Origin: G963665925 sp963678925
GTDB taxonomy: Bacteria; Bacillota; Clostridia; Peptostreptococcales; Acidaminobacteraceae
DNA length: 64,000 nt
Direction: 5' to 3'
NCBI GenBank assembly: GCA_963678925.1
Contig: OY787533.1
Location: 3,534,001-3,598,000 of the forward strand
The position numbers and the translations under genes were made by a program. Below the pieces are notes generated by a model that saw nothing but the letters and a program-made list of their open reading frames with translations, had not been told where the DNA came from and did no database searches. Shown one piece after another: positions 9,097 to 17,542 of the stretch (the first letter of the stretch is position 1; each line of letters opens with the position of its first letter).

Positions 9097-9537
9097 ATGG
9101 AGTACACGGACATTAAGCTGACTCAAATTGATCTCATAAGGGATCTTTGGGAGAAAAACCGCACATATCACGAGGTGCACTCGGAGTATTTTGCCAGTAC
9201 CTATCAGGGAATCTGCTTCGAAGACCGTATGGGCAAATATCGGAATTACAAAGAAGATATGTGTAAAATAACCCTGTGTATCGAATGCGGCAGTGCGGTC
9301 GGCTACTGCATATCTGCAATAACAGATGCTACCGGAGAAATCGAATCCCTACATGTAGATGCGTCGAAGCGCAGAAATGGGATTGGAGAGCGACTTGTAG
9401 AAATCCACCGTGAATGGATGCGGGAAATGAAGTGTGAAAAGATTGGTGTAACTGTGTCGCAGGAAAATGCGCCAACCATTGAATTTTATAAAAAACTGGG
9501 TTTTTACCCAAACACCCTATATATGCAGCAACTTTGA
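9097..9537 (+). CDS. GNAT family N-acetyltransferase
   Basis: This 146-residue single-domain GNAT has the acetyl-CoA loop KRRNGIGERLVEIH (about residues 90-103), preceded by the strand IESLHVD. Near the end it has NAPTIEFYKKLGFYP, the typical C-terminal motif. A strong GGAAGGAG site precedes the ATG. The acceptor is unknown. It ends 12 bases before the HAD hydrolase gene, so the two are likely cotranscribed. Confidence 0.85.
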   Translation: MEYTDIKLTQIDLIRDLWEKNRTYHEVHSEYFASTYQGICFEDRMGKYRNYKEDMCKITLCIECGSAVGYCISAITDATGEIESLHVDASKRRNGIGERLVEIHREWMREMKCEKIGVTVSQENAPTIEFYKKLGFYPNTLYMQQL

Positions 9538-9549
9538 AAGGACTTTAAC

Positions 9550-10239
9550 ATGAAAAAAGCCTTCGTATTTGATTTGTTTGGGACACTCGTCGAGGTATTC
9601 GATAAGCACGCTTATAGAAAACCCATTGAAGACATGAGTCGTGCGCTAAATTTGGAGTACGATGTTTTCTATGCATATTGGAACGACATAACCCATGACG
9701 GACGTATGGTAGGGACCTTTGACAGCATATTTGAAAATATAGAGTACATTTTGCGAGCGCTTGACTTAAGCCGGCCCGAGCAGGTCATTCAAGAAGCTGT
9801 AGACATACGACTGGAATTTGTTAAAGCGGCCATGGGTCTAACGCGAAATGATCTGATTGAGACCTTGACCACCCTTAAAAGAAGGGGTTATAAAATTGGC
9901 TTAATCAGCGACTGTTCCCCCGACGTTCCAGTTTTATGGCCGACTGTGGACTTTCATCGTTTTTTTGATTGTGTCATTTTTTCGTGTGAGTTTGGCGTAA
10001 AAAAGCCAAATCCCGAAATCTATAAGATGGCAGCGAATGGCCTCGGCGTAGGGCTTGACGCGTGCTACTATATTGGTGATGGAGGCAGTCAGGAACTTAC
10101 AGGGGCCTTTAACGTCGGAATGCATCCTATTCTAATTAGGTCATTGGAGGATGAAAAGAAAGATATACATAGAAAATATGCTGATAATTGGAATGGGGAG
10201 CGGATATACAGTCTCTCTGCTTTGAAAGCCTATAAATAA
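9550..10239 (+). CDS. HAD family hydrolase
   Basis: This 229-residue haloacid-dehalogenase-like protein has motif I FVFDLFGTLV (about residues 5-14). Phe replaces the second Asp of the phosphatase motif, as in several dehalogenase-like members. Motif II is GLISDCS (about 117-123), motif III Lys is in GVKKPNPEIY, and motif IV is IGDGGSQE (about 177-184). It has a C1-type cap helix region (residues 15-95). The substrate is unknown. It lies directly behind a GNAT gene and ends at a shared convergent hairpin. Confidence 0.8.
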   Translation: MKKAFVFDLFGTLVEVFDKHAYRKPIEDMSRALNLEYDVFYAYWNDITHDGRMVGTFDSIFENIEYILRALDLSRPEQVIQEAVDIRLEFVKAAMGLTRNDLIETLTTLKRRGYKIGLISDCSPDVPVLWPTVDFHRFFDCVIFSCEFGVKKPNPEIYKMAANGLGVGLDACYYIGDGGSQELTGAFNVGMHPILIRSLEDEKKDIHRKYADNWNGERIYSLSALKAYK

Positions 10240-10242
10240 AAT

Positions 10243-10280
10243 CAGCTGCCCGATCTGGAATTTTCCAGAAAGAACAGCTG
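10243..10280 (-). terminator. terminator hairpin between convergent genes
   Basis: TCTGGAA (10254-10260) faces TTCCAGA (10263-10269) inside an outer CAGCTG pair (10243-10248 and 10275-10280). On the minus strand the hairpin is followed by ATTTTATTT, so it most likely ends the SDR gene. Confidence 0.55.
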
Positions 10281-10298
10281 AAAATTATGCGTATTGAA

Positions 10299-11003
10299 TC
10301 AACCCTTCAAGCGGTTGATTGTCAAATCAGATGGACAGAGTGTCTCGCTCGAGACTGCATTGACAATTGTTTTTGCAACATCATCGGGCGACATGAATGT
10401 GTGAACAGGGTATCCAGAAGCGCTCTTATCCCAAAACGGTGTGGTCATGCCCCCGGGATAAATTCTAATGATATCAATGTTTTTGTCTTTTACTTCATCT
10501 TCAACGGATAATAGAAATCCCTTGGCACCGAACTTGGCTGCGTTGTAGATTGTTTCAAAGCCCTTGCCCTTGAGAGCGGCTGTGGAAAGTATTGAAATCA
10601 CCTTGTGACGCTTGAAGGGGTACTTGTTGAAATGGTTGATTCCGTGAATGGTAACAAGCATCAAGCTGATCAGGTTATTATTCAGAACAGTTGAGATATC
10701 TTCTTGTGAAATGTCGCCTAGTGCGCCGTAATAACCACTGCCTGCGACGTTGAAGATGCTGCTTAGGGTTATAGATTGATTGCTCAATGTGTCGAAGATT
10801 TTTTTGACTGCGTCCTCATTTGAGAGGTCTGCAGCAATAGGCAAAATAGAGGCCTTGGGATTCGTGGACTGGAGAATTTCTTTAGCTTTCTTTAATTTTT
10901 CTTCAGAACGGCCAGTTATAATGACGGATTGTCCTTGTGCAATCAAAAGCTTAGCTATGGACAAACCGAGTCCTGAACTGCCACCAGTAATCAATGAATA
11001 CAT
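10299..11003 (-). CDS. SDR family NAD(P)-dependent oxidoreductase
   Basis: This 234-residue classical short-chain dehydrogenase/reductase has the dinucleotide site SLITGGSSGLGLSIA (about residues 3-17). NVAGSG stands for the NNAG motif (about 88-93). The active-site Ser lies in ISILSTAA, and Tyr-Lys in YNAAKFG (about 150-156). The substrate is not predictable. It is one of the few minus-strand genes in this part. Its upstream region holds a perfect 18-bp palindrome. Confidence 0.85.
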   Translation of the reverse strand: MYSLITGGSSGLGLSIAKLLIAQGQSVIITGRSEEKLKKAKEILQSTNPKASILPIAADLSNEDAVKKIFDTLSNQSITLSSIFNVAGSGYYGALGDISQEDISTVLNNNLISLMLVTIHGINHFNKYPFKRHKVISILSTAALKGKGFETIYNAAKFGAKGFLLSVEDEVKDKNIDIIRIYPGGMTTPFWDKSASGYPVHTFMSPDDVAKTIVNAVSSETLCPSDLTINRLKG

Positions 11004-11280
11004 ATTGCCTCCTTTGTTTGTGTCATTAAGTTTTGAATCAAAGTCATAAGGACCTATACAGTTTTTATGACATTCAGTATATATTTCGAATGATTTTCAG
11101 AAGTTAAAATCTATACTATATAGTATAGGGGTTTTGGAACTTTGTAGAAAGTGCAAAATGTATAATTTCAGTAGAAAAGGGCCAAATGGCCAAGATGCTT
11201 TTATCGGATAATCGGACTTATGATTTTGGTCCTGAATAATTAAGTCAGCAAAATACGCGTTTGAAAAAAAGGAGTGCAAT
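11004..11280. promoter_or_regulatory. divergent upstream region with an 18-bp perfect palindrome
   Basis: The stretch between the SDR gene and the small membrane protein contains CTATACTATATAGTATAG at 11111-11128, identical to its own reverse complement. It is a candidate operator for a dimeric regulator. No coding frame is seen here. Confidence 0.5.
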
Positions 11281-11469
11281 ATGGAATCGACAGGAATAGT
11301 CCATTTTGACTGGACAATGCTTTTTCAAATAGCTAATTCAGTGCTGTTAGGCGTGATAGTCTACACTGTGGTGAGATTTGTTAAGCGGATTATGGAAAAT
11401 AGAAGAGAAACAAATGAGCGCTTGGAGCGTATAGAAGAAAAACTCAAGACCATGGACCATCGCAAATAG
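11281..11469 (+). CDS. small single-pass membrane protein with coiled coil
   Basis: This 62-residue protein has one hydrophobic segment (about residues 14-34, MLFQIANSVLLGVIVYTVVR). A charged helix with heptad-like spacing follows (about 36-60), reading NERLERIEEKLKTMD. It probably sits in the membrane with the coiled coil in the cytoplasm. A good AAGGAG site precedes the ATG. The function is unknown; the layout recalls small scaffold or holin-like proteins. Confidence 0.6.
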   Translation: MESTGIVHFDWTMLFQIANSVLLGVIVYTVVRFVKRIMENRRETNERLERIEEKLKTMDHRK

Positions 11470-11574
11470 ATTGGAAGTCAGGGGTGAATTTAAACATTAG
11501 AAAAAGAAATCCGTACATGGATAGACCCCCGATCCAAATACTTTTTGATGACGGTGAACAAGGAGTGACATCAT

Positions 11575-12333
11575 ATGCAAACAGCATCATACAAGAAATG
11601 GTTTGACGAATACACACGGGTGCTCATTGAATCTAATCCTGAAGAAGCACAGAACTATACCCTGAAAGTGGAACATACCTATCGTGTTGTCGATAACATG
11701 CTCAGGCTTTCTGATATTATGGGCTTAGGGGAAAAGGAAAGGCAATTGTGTGAAATCATTGGTCTTTTTCATGATCTGGGACGCTTTGTCCAGTTTTCTG
11801 AGTACGGGACTTTTTCGGAATCTGTCACAGGCAGCCACGCCAGCATGAGTGTTGAAAAGCTGAAAGAGGATGCTGTTTTGAGGAAAATCCCCCCTGTGGA
11901 TACAGAAATCATATATCAGGCGATAGAATATCACAACCATCTGACCATGCCGAGTCTTGAAAATGAGAAGATCTACAAGCTGGGGACCCTACTTAGGGAC
12001 GCCGATAAGCTGGACGCCTTTTACTTAAGTACAAATGGGGATGGCGGATCCTACACTTTCGATGCCCTTTCTGATGAAGCGCAGTACTCCGAAAAGATCA
12101 TTAATGCAATACTCAGCTCAAGGCAAGCCGACTTTAGGGATATTGCGTTCAAGTATGACCGCGCACTTTCCATTGTAGCCTTACTCTTCAATTTGGAATT
12201 TGATGCATCGTTTCAGATTGTAAAGGACAATGCCTACATCGAAAAAATGTTTGAGGCACTTCCGAATGATGAAGTTATAAGAAAAGCTAGAGCCCACTGT
12301 TTAGAATATGTTGAGGCTAGGGTGAATCCTTAG
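11575..12333 (+). CDS. HD domain-containing phosphohydrolase
   Basis: This 252-residue protein carries an HD metal site. The first His is in YTLKVEHTYRV, the HD pair is in LFHDLGRF (about residues 64-71), further His residues are in EYHNHLT (about 120-126), and the last Asp is in RDADKLDAF (about 142-150). The family hydrolyses nucleotides or other phosphoesters. It starts at an ATG ten bases after AAGGAG. It is a single-gene unit with no obvious partner. Confidence 0.8.
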   Translation: MQTASYKKWFDEYTRVLIESNPEEAQNYTLKVEHTYRVVDNMLRLSDIMGLGEKERQLCEIIGLFHDLGRFVQFSEYGTFSESVTGSHASMSVEKLKEDAVLRKIPPVDTEIIYQAIEYHNHLTMPSLENEKIYKLGTLLRDADKLDAFYLSTNGDGGSYTFDALSDEAQYSEKIINAILSSRQADFRDIAFKYDRALSIVALLFNLEFDASFQIVKDNAYIEKMFEALPNDEVIRKARAHCLEYVEARVNP

Positions 12334-12447
12334 GTGCTGAAAAACGAGTTTACTTTTCATAGCCAGTAGGATGAAATGAAATCACGCGTTTGAAACTGCA
12401 GTAAATAAGGGAGCATTTCCACTTGTGGATGATTGCTAGGAGAAAAT

Positions 12448-13029
12448 ATGATAATTCTAATCAGTGGTGCCAGCTGTGCGGGTAAGACCCTGCTGTCCAA
12501 GAGAATTTTAGAAGAGCATGGTATTACCTCTTATTCGATTGATCACATTAAAATGGGGTTGTACCGTGGAACAGAGAAGTGCGGCTTTACACCCATGGAT
12601 TCAGATGAACACATTGGGACCGTCTTATGGCCCATATTGAAGGGCATTATAATGACGGCTATAGAGAACGGCCAGGACTTGATTATTGAAGGGGCATATA
12701 TTTTTCCTGAGTACTTGGAGGATTTTGCTGACACCTATATGAAACATATACTTCCGGTTTTTATCTGTTTCAGCGAAAGCTATGTCAGATCAAATTACGC
12801 CGATGGTCTGATTAAATACCGCCACGCTGTAGAAAAGAGATCCTACGTCGAAGACCGTCCGCCGGAAGTCTTCATTCAGGATCATCTGCAGCTTATGCAA
12901 AAGTGTGAGGCGTATGGCTGCGACTATTTCAAAATTGAAAAGGATTACGAAGTTGAAATTGACGAGGTCTATGCATTTATAAGTGCTTGGATAAAAAATC
13001 ATAAGCAGAGTGCAAAGCATGACCTGTAG
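12448..13029 (+). CDS. P-loop kinase-like ATP-binding protein (AAA_33/zeta-like)
   Basis: This 193-residue protein has Walker A ISGASCAGKTLLSK near its N-terminus (about residues 5-18) and then SIDHIKMGLYRG. The strand LIIEGAYIFPEYL is probably the Walker B-like region. The layout fits small-molecule kinases such as chloramphenicol phosphotransferase-like or 2-phosphoglycerate kinase-like enzymes. The ATG at 12448 follows AGGAG, so the longer TTG start is not favoured. The substrate is unknown. Confidence 0.7.
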   Translation: MIILISGASCAGKTLLSKRILEEHGITSYSIDHIKMGLYRGTEKCGFTPMDSDEHIGTVLWPILKGIIMTAIENGQDLIIEGAYIFPEYLEDFADTYMKHILPVFICFSESYVRSNYADGLIKYRHAVEKRSYVEDRPPEVFIQDHLQLMQKCEAYGCDYFKIEKDYEVEIDEVYAFISAWIKNHKQSAKHDL

Positions 13030-13065
13030 TTTTAAAGCAGATACAGAATGATACGAGGTGATTCC

Positions 13066-13587
13066 ATGCGTGTATGGATTGAAGTTTTAAGCAAGGAAAA
13101 TTTGAGGGACGTATTTGAGTTTGAACGAGACAATCGGGCCTATTTTGAAAAGGTGCTGCCGCCAAGGCCAAAAGAATACGGTACATATGAATCTTTTTTG
13201 AGGATGATGGATGCCCTCTTGCTTGAACAGGAAAACAAAATGTGCTATTTGTGTCTTGTGCGGGATAACCAGGGCAAAATGGTAGGACGGGTTAATTTGA
13301 GTACCATTACATATGAAGGGAAAATTTCTGCAGAGCTTGGATACCGATTCTCTGAAAATGAACAGGGAAAAGGGTATGCATCTGAAGCGGTCAGATTGAT
13401 CATCGAAGCGGGGGTTTCCGAGTTTGGACTGCAAGTGGTGGAAGCTGGAACAGGGACTGAAAATCATGGATCGCAGAAAGTGCTTATTAAGAACGGGTTC
13501 TCTAAGATTGGTGAAGAGAAGCAAGTGATGCAGATTAAGGGAAACTGGATTGATGGTGTTTTGTTTGAGAAGATTATAGAGCAATAG
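13066..13587 (+). CDS. GNAT family N-acetyltransferase (RimJ/RimL-like)
   Basis: This 173-residue GNAT has the acetyl-CoA loop FSENEQGKGYASEAVRLI (about residues 95-112) and the C-terminal motif NHGSQKVLIKNGFSKIGE. Proteins of this group acetylate ribosomal proteins or small molecules. The ATG at 13066 is preceded by GAGGTG at suitable spacing, which favours it over the ATG at 13048. It is separated from the kinase upstream by only 36 bases and may be cotranscribed with it. Confidence 0.85.
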   Translation: MRVWIEVLSKENLRDVFEFERDNRAYFEKVLPPRPKEYGTYESFLRMMDALLLEQENKMCYLCLVRDNQGKMVGRVNLSTITYEGKISAELGYRFSENEQGKGYASEAVRLIIEAGVSEFGLQVVEAGTGTENHGSQKVLIKNGFSKIGEEKQVMQIKGNWIDGVLFEKIIEQ

Positions 13588-13648
13588 TGTGTTTCAGACT
13601 CGGGGTCTGATAAATGAAATTACAGAGCTCAGAAGCGGAGAAAATCGT

Positions 13649-14002
13649 ATGGATAAGCCAATTGATATAGCCGAGATGCTGAATATGTCAAGAGAACTAT
13701 GGGAAAAGAATAAAGACAAGTGGTCACCGATGTCACCTGAGTACGGCAGAGATTTCATACTCTACATGATAGAAGAGGTTGGGGAAGTCATTTCAATTGT
13801 CAAGAAGAAGGGGGAAGCTCAAATCATGGATGATTCCCAAATAAGGGAACGTTTCGTAGAGGAAATGTGCGATGTCATGATGTACTATTCGGATGTGCTG
13901 AACCGGTTTGAAATCAGTCAGGAGGAATACAGCAGAATTTACCGCGAAAAGTTTCGTAAGAATATTGGGCGAGATTTTGTAAAGGACCATCAGGAAAGTT
14001 AA
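13649..14002 (+). CDS. MazG-like nucleotide pyrophosphohydrolase
   Basis: This 117-residue protein of all-alpha MazG type has the metal motif MIEEVGEVISIV (EExxE, about residues 33-44). The second acidic site is FVEEMCDVMMYY (ExxD, about 69-80). Such proteins hydrolyse non-canonical or excess NTPs to the monophosphate. The ATG at 13649 follows GCGGAG. The longer reading from 13589 has no site. The adjacent NUDIX gene suggests a small nucleotide-sanitising pair. Confidence 0.8.
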   Translation: MDKPIDIAEMLNMSRELWEKNKDKWSPMSPEYGRDFILYMIEEVGEVISIVKKKGEAQIMDDSQIRERFVEEMCDVMMYYSDVLNRFEISQEEYSRIYREKFRKNIGRDFVKDHQES

Positions 14003-14050
14003 AATGCGTGTTAAGTAAGGTAAAACACATTTTTAGCGAAAGGAAGCATC

Positions 14051-14473
14051 ATGAAAATTGGATTTTATCCCTTGAATTCGGTAGAGAATGCAGCACTGAA
14101 ATACGCTGTTATCATATCGAAAATGGGAAGTGCATATATTTATGTGAAACACAGAGAACGTACGACTTGGGAACTTCCAGGCGGCAGGAGAGAGCCTGGG
14201 GAGCTGATCCAAGATACGGCAAAGCGGGAACTGATTGAAGAGACGGGTGCCAGCAGGTTTGAAATTGAGCCCATTTCAATTTATTCAGTTGAAAGAAATG
14301 GTGAAAAATCGTATGGACAACTCTTCCACGCCAAGATAGAGGCACTTGATGGCGTGCTTGAGCATGAAATTGAAAAGGTCGCCTTGTTTGAAAAAATGCC
14401 CGAATCGCTGACGTATCCGGACATTCAGCCGCATCTCCTTAGTAAGGTCAAAGAAGTCATGGGGACGCTTTAA
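14051..14473 (+). CDS. NUDIX hydrolase
   Basis: The NUDIX box is complete: GGRREPGELIQDTAKRELIE followed directly by ETG (about residues 40-62), fitting Gx5Ex7REUxEExGU. The 140-residue size is normal for an MutT-like nucleoside-diphosphate-X hydrolase. The substrate cannot be fixed. AAAGGAAG precedes the ATG. It follows the MazG-like gene by 48 bases, probably in one transcript. Confidence 0.85.
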   Translation: MKIGFYPLNSVENAALKYAVIISKMGSAYIYVKHRERTTWELPGGRREPGELIQDTAKRELIEETGASRFEIEPISIYSVERNGEKSYGQLFHAKIEALDGVLEHEIEKVALFEKMPESLTYPDIQPHLLSKVKEVMGTL

Positions 14474-14493
14474 GCGATTTCATATTCTTGCAT

Positions 14494-15060
14494 TCAGTAG
14501 AGCCACTCTGTGACTTCGCTGACAGGCTTTCTAGGTCGCGGGTAAGGTGCTTGGTCTGGATAGCCAAGGGCAACTGCTGCGACCAGTTCATCGGTATTTT
14601 TTAACCAGGCGCTGATTTCGCTTTGTGCGTAAAACACATCGCAAATCCAAAGTGTTCCAAGGTCAAGACTCTTGGCTGCGAGAAGAAGTGTCTGAATGGA
14701 AGCTCCAATGGACTGGGTATCGGAGAGCAGGCGGTGGTGATTGTAGTCAGCTTCTTTTTTTGAATATGGATTGAATATTAGAAGAACAGCTGAAGCTTGA
14801 CGAATCGCGTTTATACTAATCATGCAGCTACCCGTATCAAGTCCTTGGGCTTTACGTATTTCAACTGTCCCGAGCATAATGTCGGCCAGTTTGGATTTAC
14901 TCTTATTTTGTAGGACGTAATAGCGCCACGGTTGGCGATTTTTTGCCGATGGGGCTTTTATAGCCAGATCCAGTAAACTTTCCAGTGTATCATTTGGAAT
15001 TTTCTTATCTAAAAACTTTCGAATGCTTCTACGGGTTTTTATGGCGTCGATTGTATTCAT
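14494..15060 (-). CDS. nitroreductase family protein
   Basis: This 188-residue FMN-dependent NAD(P)H oxidoreductase-like protein has the N-terminal KTRRSIRKFLDKKI, the family FMN-binding RRSxR motif. APSAKNRQPWRYYVL (about residues 36-50) is the second FMN segment, and LGTLWICDVF and AALGYP lie toward the end. The minus-strand ATG at 15060 follows GAGG at suitable spacing; the longer TTG start at 15093 is less likely. It may reduce nitro compounds or quinones. Confidence 0.85.
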   Translation of the reverse strand: MNTIDAIKTRRSIRKFLDKKIPNDTLESLLDLAIKAPSAKNRQPWRYYVLQNKSKSKLADIMLGTVEIRKAQGLDTGSCMISINAIRQASAVLLIFNPYSKKEADYNHHRLLSDTQSIGASIQTLLLAAKSLDLGTLWICDVFYAQSEISAWLKNTDELVAAVALGYPDQAPYPRPRKPVSEVTEWLY

Positions 15061-15127
15061 AAGTAGCCTCGCTTGTCTTTTGTGGTCATCCAATTATGAG
15101 TTATCATAACATACTGGAGGAAAGAAT

Positions 15128-15655
15128 ATGACTGAATTTTTATTTATACGTCACGGAGAATCGGACTATAGTCCAGTGGATGCACGGGGCTTCATTGGAC
15201 AGGGGAGGTCTCTGGCACCTCTGTCACCCAGGGGTGTTGAGCAGATAAAAGCAAGCGCCCGAGACCCGCGTCTGAAGGGCTGTGATATTATCCTATCATC
15301 TCCCTATACACGTGCCCTTCAAAGTGCTGCAATTATCTCAAGGGAACTGGATATGGATATCATTGTTGAGGTGGATTTGCATGAGTGGGTTCCAAATATT
15401 GATACATTCGCGTACAAGACATCCGAGGAGTGCTTTGCGCTTGCAAAGGATTTTGAACAGAATAAGGGTGTTCATCCTGTCGGTGAGAAGAGGGTATGGG
15501 AGACTTATGAAAGTATGAAGAATCGTATGGACAAGGTCCTTGACCGGTATATGTCATACGACCGTGTGATTGTTGTCTGTCATGGCATGATTATGCGAAC
15601 ACAGAAATATCAGGAGAAGATTGAGAACGGTGAAATCCTGGTTGTCAGAAAGTGA
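15128..15655 (+). CDS. histidine phosphatase family protein
   Basis: The catalytic motif FLFIRHGESDY (about residues 4-14) is followed by LSPRGVEQIKASA and SSPYTRALQSA (about 58-68). The second His is in VVCHGMIMR (about 153-161). These mark the phosphoglycerate-mutase-like phosphatase fold. It has 175 residues, and GGAGG precedes the ATG. The substrate is unknown. Confidence 0.85.
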   Translation: MTEFLFIRHGESDYSPVDARGFIGQGRSLAPLSPRGVEQIKASARDPRLKGCDIILSSPYTRALQSAAIISRELDMDIIVEVDLHEWVPNIDTFAYKTSEECFALAKDFEQNKGVHPVGEKRVWETYESMKNRMDKVLDRYMSYDRVIVVCHGMIMRTQKYQEKIENGEILVVRK

Positions 15656-15700
15656 CAGCTAGGGTCCTGCTTGAAATAAGCAGTTTTCAGGAGTGAGCCT

Positions 15701-15817
15701 ATGGAAGATAAACGGAATATTTTAAGAGATGAAGAGCCCTTTGCCTATAAGCTCCAGCTCTTCATGGCGAAGGTGACAGGTAATTTCAAGCACGGCAACG
15801 AAAGACGGACCAAATGA
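15701..15817 (+). CDS. small conserved-looking protein (38 residues)
   Basis: A 38-codon gene starts at an ATG after CAGGAGTGAGCC. It reads MEDKRNILRDEEPFAYKLQ, then LFMAKVTGNFKHGNERRTK. From memory, short Firmicute proteins of about 65 residues have a similar N-terminal 'EEPF' and C-terminal 'AKVTGNFKRGNE' part, so this may be an internally shortened copy. The site and codon use support expression. The function is unknown. Confidence 0.5.
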   Translation: MEDKRNILRDEEPFAYKLQLFMAKVTGNFKHGNERRTK

Positions 15818-15911
15818 TTTACAGGTTATGAGTAGAGGTTACATCAATTTCATACAAGAACCGTGACCTTAAAAGCTATATGGTTAAACCATAAGTCAAA
15901 AGGAGGTTCTT

Positions 15912-16688
15912 ATGTTAAAAGGTTTTTCACTACCCTTATCGCCAAAAGGCAAAGCGAATTTAGTTCCAAGTCCGCCGTGGCACTATGTTGGAAATGTCAT
16001 TGCTATCGAGTATGAGGCGGATAGAGCATCCATAGAAGCCTATCTGCCTGGTCCGCTGACCTATGCATCGGAGCGGTGCTGCGTGTATTTTATTGACTGG
16101 CAGTACGCTTCAGAAATGGGCGAGGAATACTTGAATCCCCTTGAGAGCCAGTACAAGGAGACCATCCTACTGATGTCAGCACAATACAATGGTGAGGAAA
16201 TAGCCTATTGTCCCTATATCTGGGTCGATCAGGACAAGTCCCTCATGCGGGGGATATTTCAAGGCTGGCCGAAGCAGCTAGGAGAGACTCAAATGACAAA
16301 GCGTTTTGGCTTGCAGTCGAAGGCGGCGCCGAAAGACCTTTGTGCAGGCACACTCTCGGTCTATGGAAAGCGTATGATTGAGGGCCAGGTTCGATTACAG
16401 GAGGTCTGTGAATCGACGCCAAGACCGGCTTTTGCTGGCGCGGCACTTCTACGCTATTTTCCCAATTTACAGAAGGGCTACCACAATCAGCCCCTTATCA
16501 ATGAACTTGTGCAGCTGAAATCGAGAAATGTTCAAATAGGCCAAGTGCAAAAGGGAAATGCAGCCCTGAAGTTTACAGAAAATCTAGAGCATGAGGTCAG
16601 TGATTTCAAACCGGTAAAGGTCCTGAGTGGGTATCAGTTTGAAGTGGGCTTGATTGTGGATGATATTATGCCACTTGAGAGTTTATAA
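15912..16688 (+). CDS. acetoacetate decarboxylase family protein
   Basis: This 258-residue ADC-fold protein has the active-site lysine region FQGWPKQLGE (about residues 115-124). Family strands such as YCPYIWVDQDKSLMRGI precede it. True acetoacetate decarboxylases form a Schiff base at this Lys; many relatives act on other beta-keto or pyruvoyl acids. AAAAGGAGG precedes the ATG. The AraC regulator starts 18 bases downstream and is probably coexpressed, so it may control this gene. Confidence 0.75.
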   Translation: MLKGFSLPLSPKGKANLVPSPPWHYVGNVIAIEYEADRASIEAYLPGPLTYASERCCVYFIDWQYASEMGEEYLNPLESQYKETILLMSAQYNGEEIAYCPYIWVDQDKSLMRGIFQGWPKQLGETQMTKRFGLQSKAAPKDLCAGTLSVYGKRMIEGQVRLQEVCESTPRPAFAGAALLRYFPNLQKGYHNQPLINELVQLKSRNVQIGQVQKGNAALKFTENLEHEVSDFKPVKVLSGYQFEVGLIVDDIMPLESL

Positions 16689-16706
16689 GGATGAATGGAG
16701 GATTCC

Positions 16707-17492
16707 ATGGGTGAGGGTTTACTAAAAACAGCAAAGCTGTATGACGTGATTGAAGTCAAACTGAACGACGCGCACCCGCATGCCTACAAACCGCATCTCC
16801 ATTCCGAGCTGGCAATAGGCGTGATTGAACGTGGCGATACAGTCCTGACCATTGATGGTGTGGATTATGAATTGCATGAAGGGGATGCTGTCATCATCAT
16901 GCCCTATGTAATCCATAATTGTCAGCCCATCGACATAAACACCTGGGCATTCACCATGATCTATCTGGACGATGCCTATAAGGATGAACTCCTCGCATCC
17001 ATTGGACAAGATTTGAAAATCGGGATTTCCAAATTGGGGAGCATGGAGTATCAACTTATAAAACGTCTTGCAGGTGTTCTGAAAAGGGAACACGATGATT
17101 TTGTGAAAGAAGTTGAAATCATCGACTGTATCAACAGGATCATTGACGCCATTGATATCAGTGTCAAAAAGCGGATGGACGAGACCCTTGAAGAAATTCA
17201 AGGATATATTGAAGAAAATTTTCTGGAGGAATTGAGGCTGGATGCTATGGCAGCGCAGTTTGACATCAACAAGTTCTCGCTGATTCGCCGGTTTAAGAAA
17301 GTTTACAATATAACCCCGAGTGCCTATCAGCTTCAATTGAAGGTTGACCATGCCAAACAGCTTTTGAAACAAGAGAATGACATAGCGGCAGTATCCCTTG
17401 AAGCTGGCTTTTATGATCAGGCCCATTTTACCCGGGAGTTTAAAAAGGCGACAGGCATGACGCCAAAGCAGTACATGGAGTCGGTTCGCTGA
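16707..17492 (+). CDS. AraC family transcriptional regulator with N-terminal cupin
   Basis: This 261-residue protein has an N-terminal cupin (about residues 10-90), with KPHLHSELAIGVIERG and YELHEGDAVIIMPYVIHNC, a sensing beta-barrel. The C-terminal double helix-turn-helix (about 165-260) has DINKFSLIRRFKKVYNITPS and AGFYDQAHFTREFKKATG. GGAGG lies six bases before the ATG at 16707, favouring it over the ATG at 16695. It probably regulates the adjacent decarboxylase gene. Confidence 0.9.
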   Translation: MGEGLLKTAKLYDVIEVKLNDAHPHAYKPHLHSELAIGVIERGDTVLTIDGVDYELHEGDAVIIMPYVIHNCQPIDINTWAFTMIYLDDAYKDELLASIGQDLKIGISKLGSMEYQLIKRLAGVLKREHDDFVKEVEIIDCINRIIDAIDISVKKRMDETLEEIQGYIEENFLEELRLDAMAAQFDINKFSLIRRFKKVYNITPSAYQLQLKVDHAKQLLKQENDIAAVSLEAGFYDQAHFTREFKKATGMTPKQYMESVR

Positions 17493-17496
17493 AAAT

Positions 17497-17504
17497 GTTA
17501 TAAT
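17497..17504 (+). promoter_or_regulatory. extended -10 promoter element
   Basis: TGTTATAAT (TGn followed by TATAAT at 17499-17504) lies about 40 bases before the ATPase gene at 17543. No good -35 is seen, as often with extended -10 promoters. Confidence 0.5.
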
Positions 17505-17542
17505 GGCATATAGGTGTAAGACCAAAGTGCCATGGAGGAACA

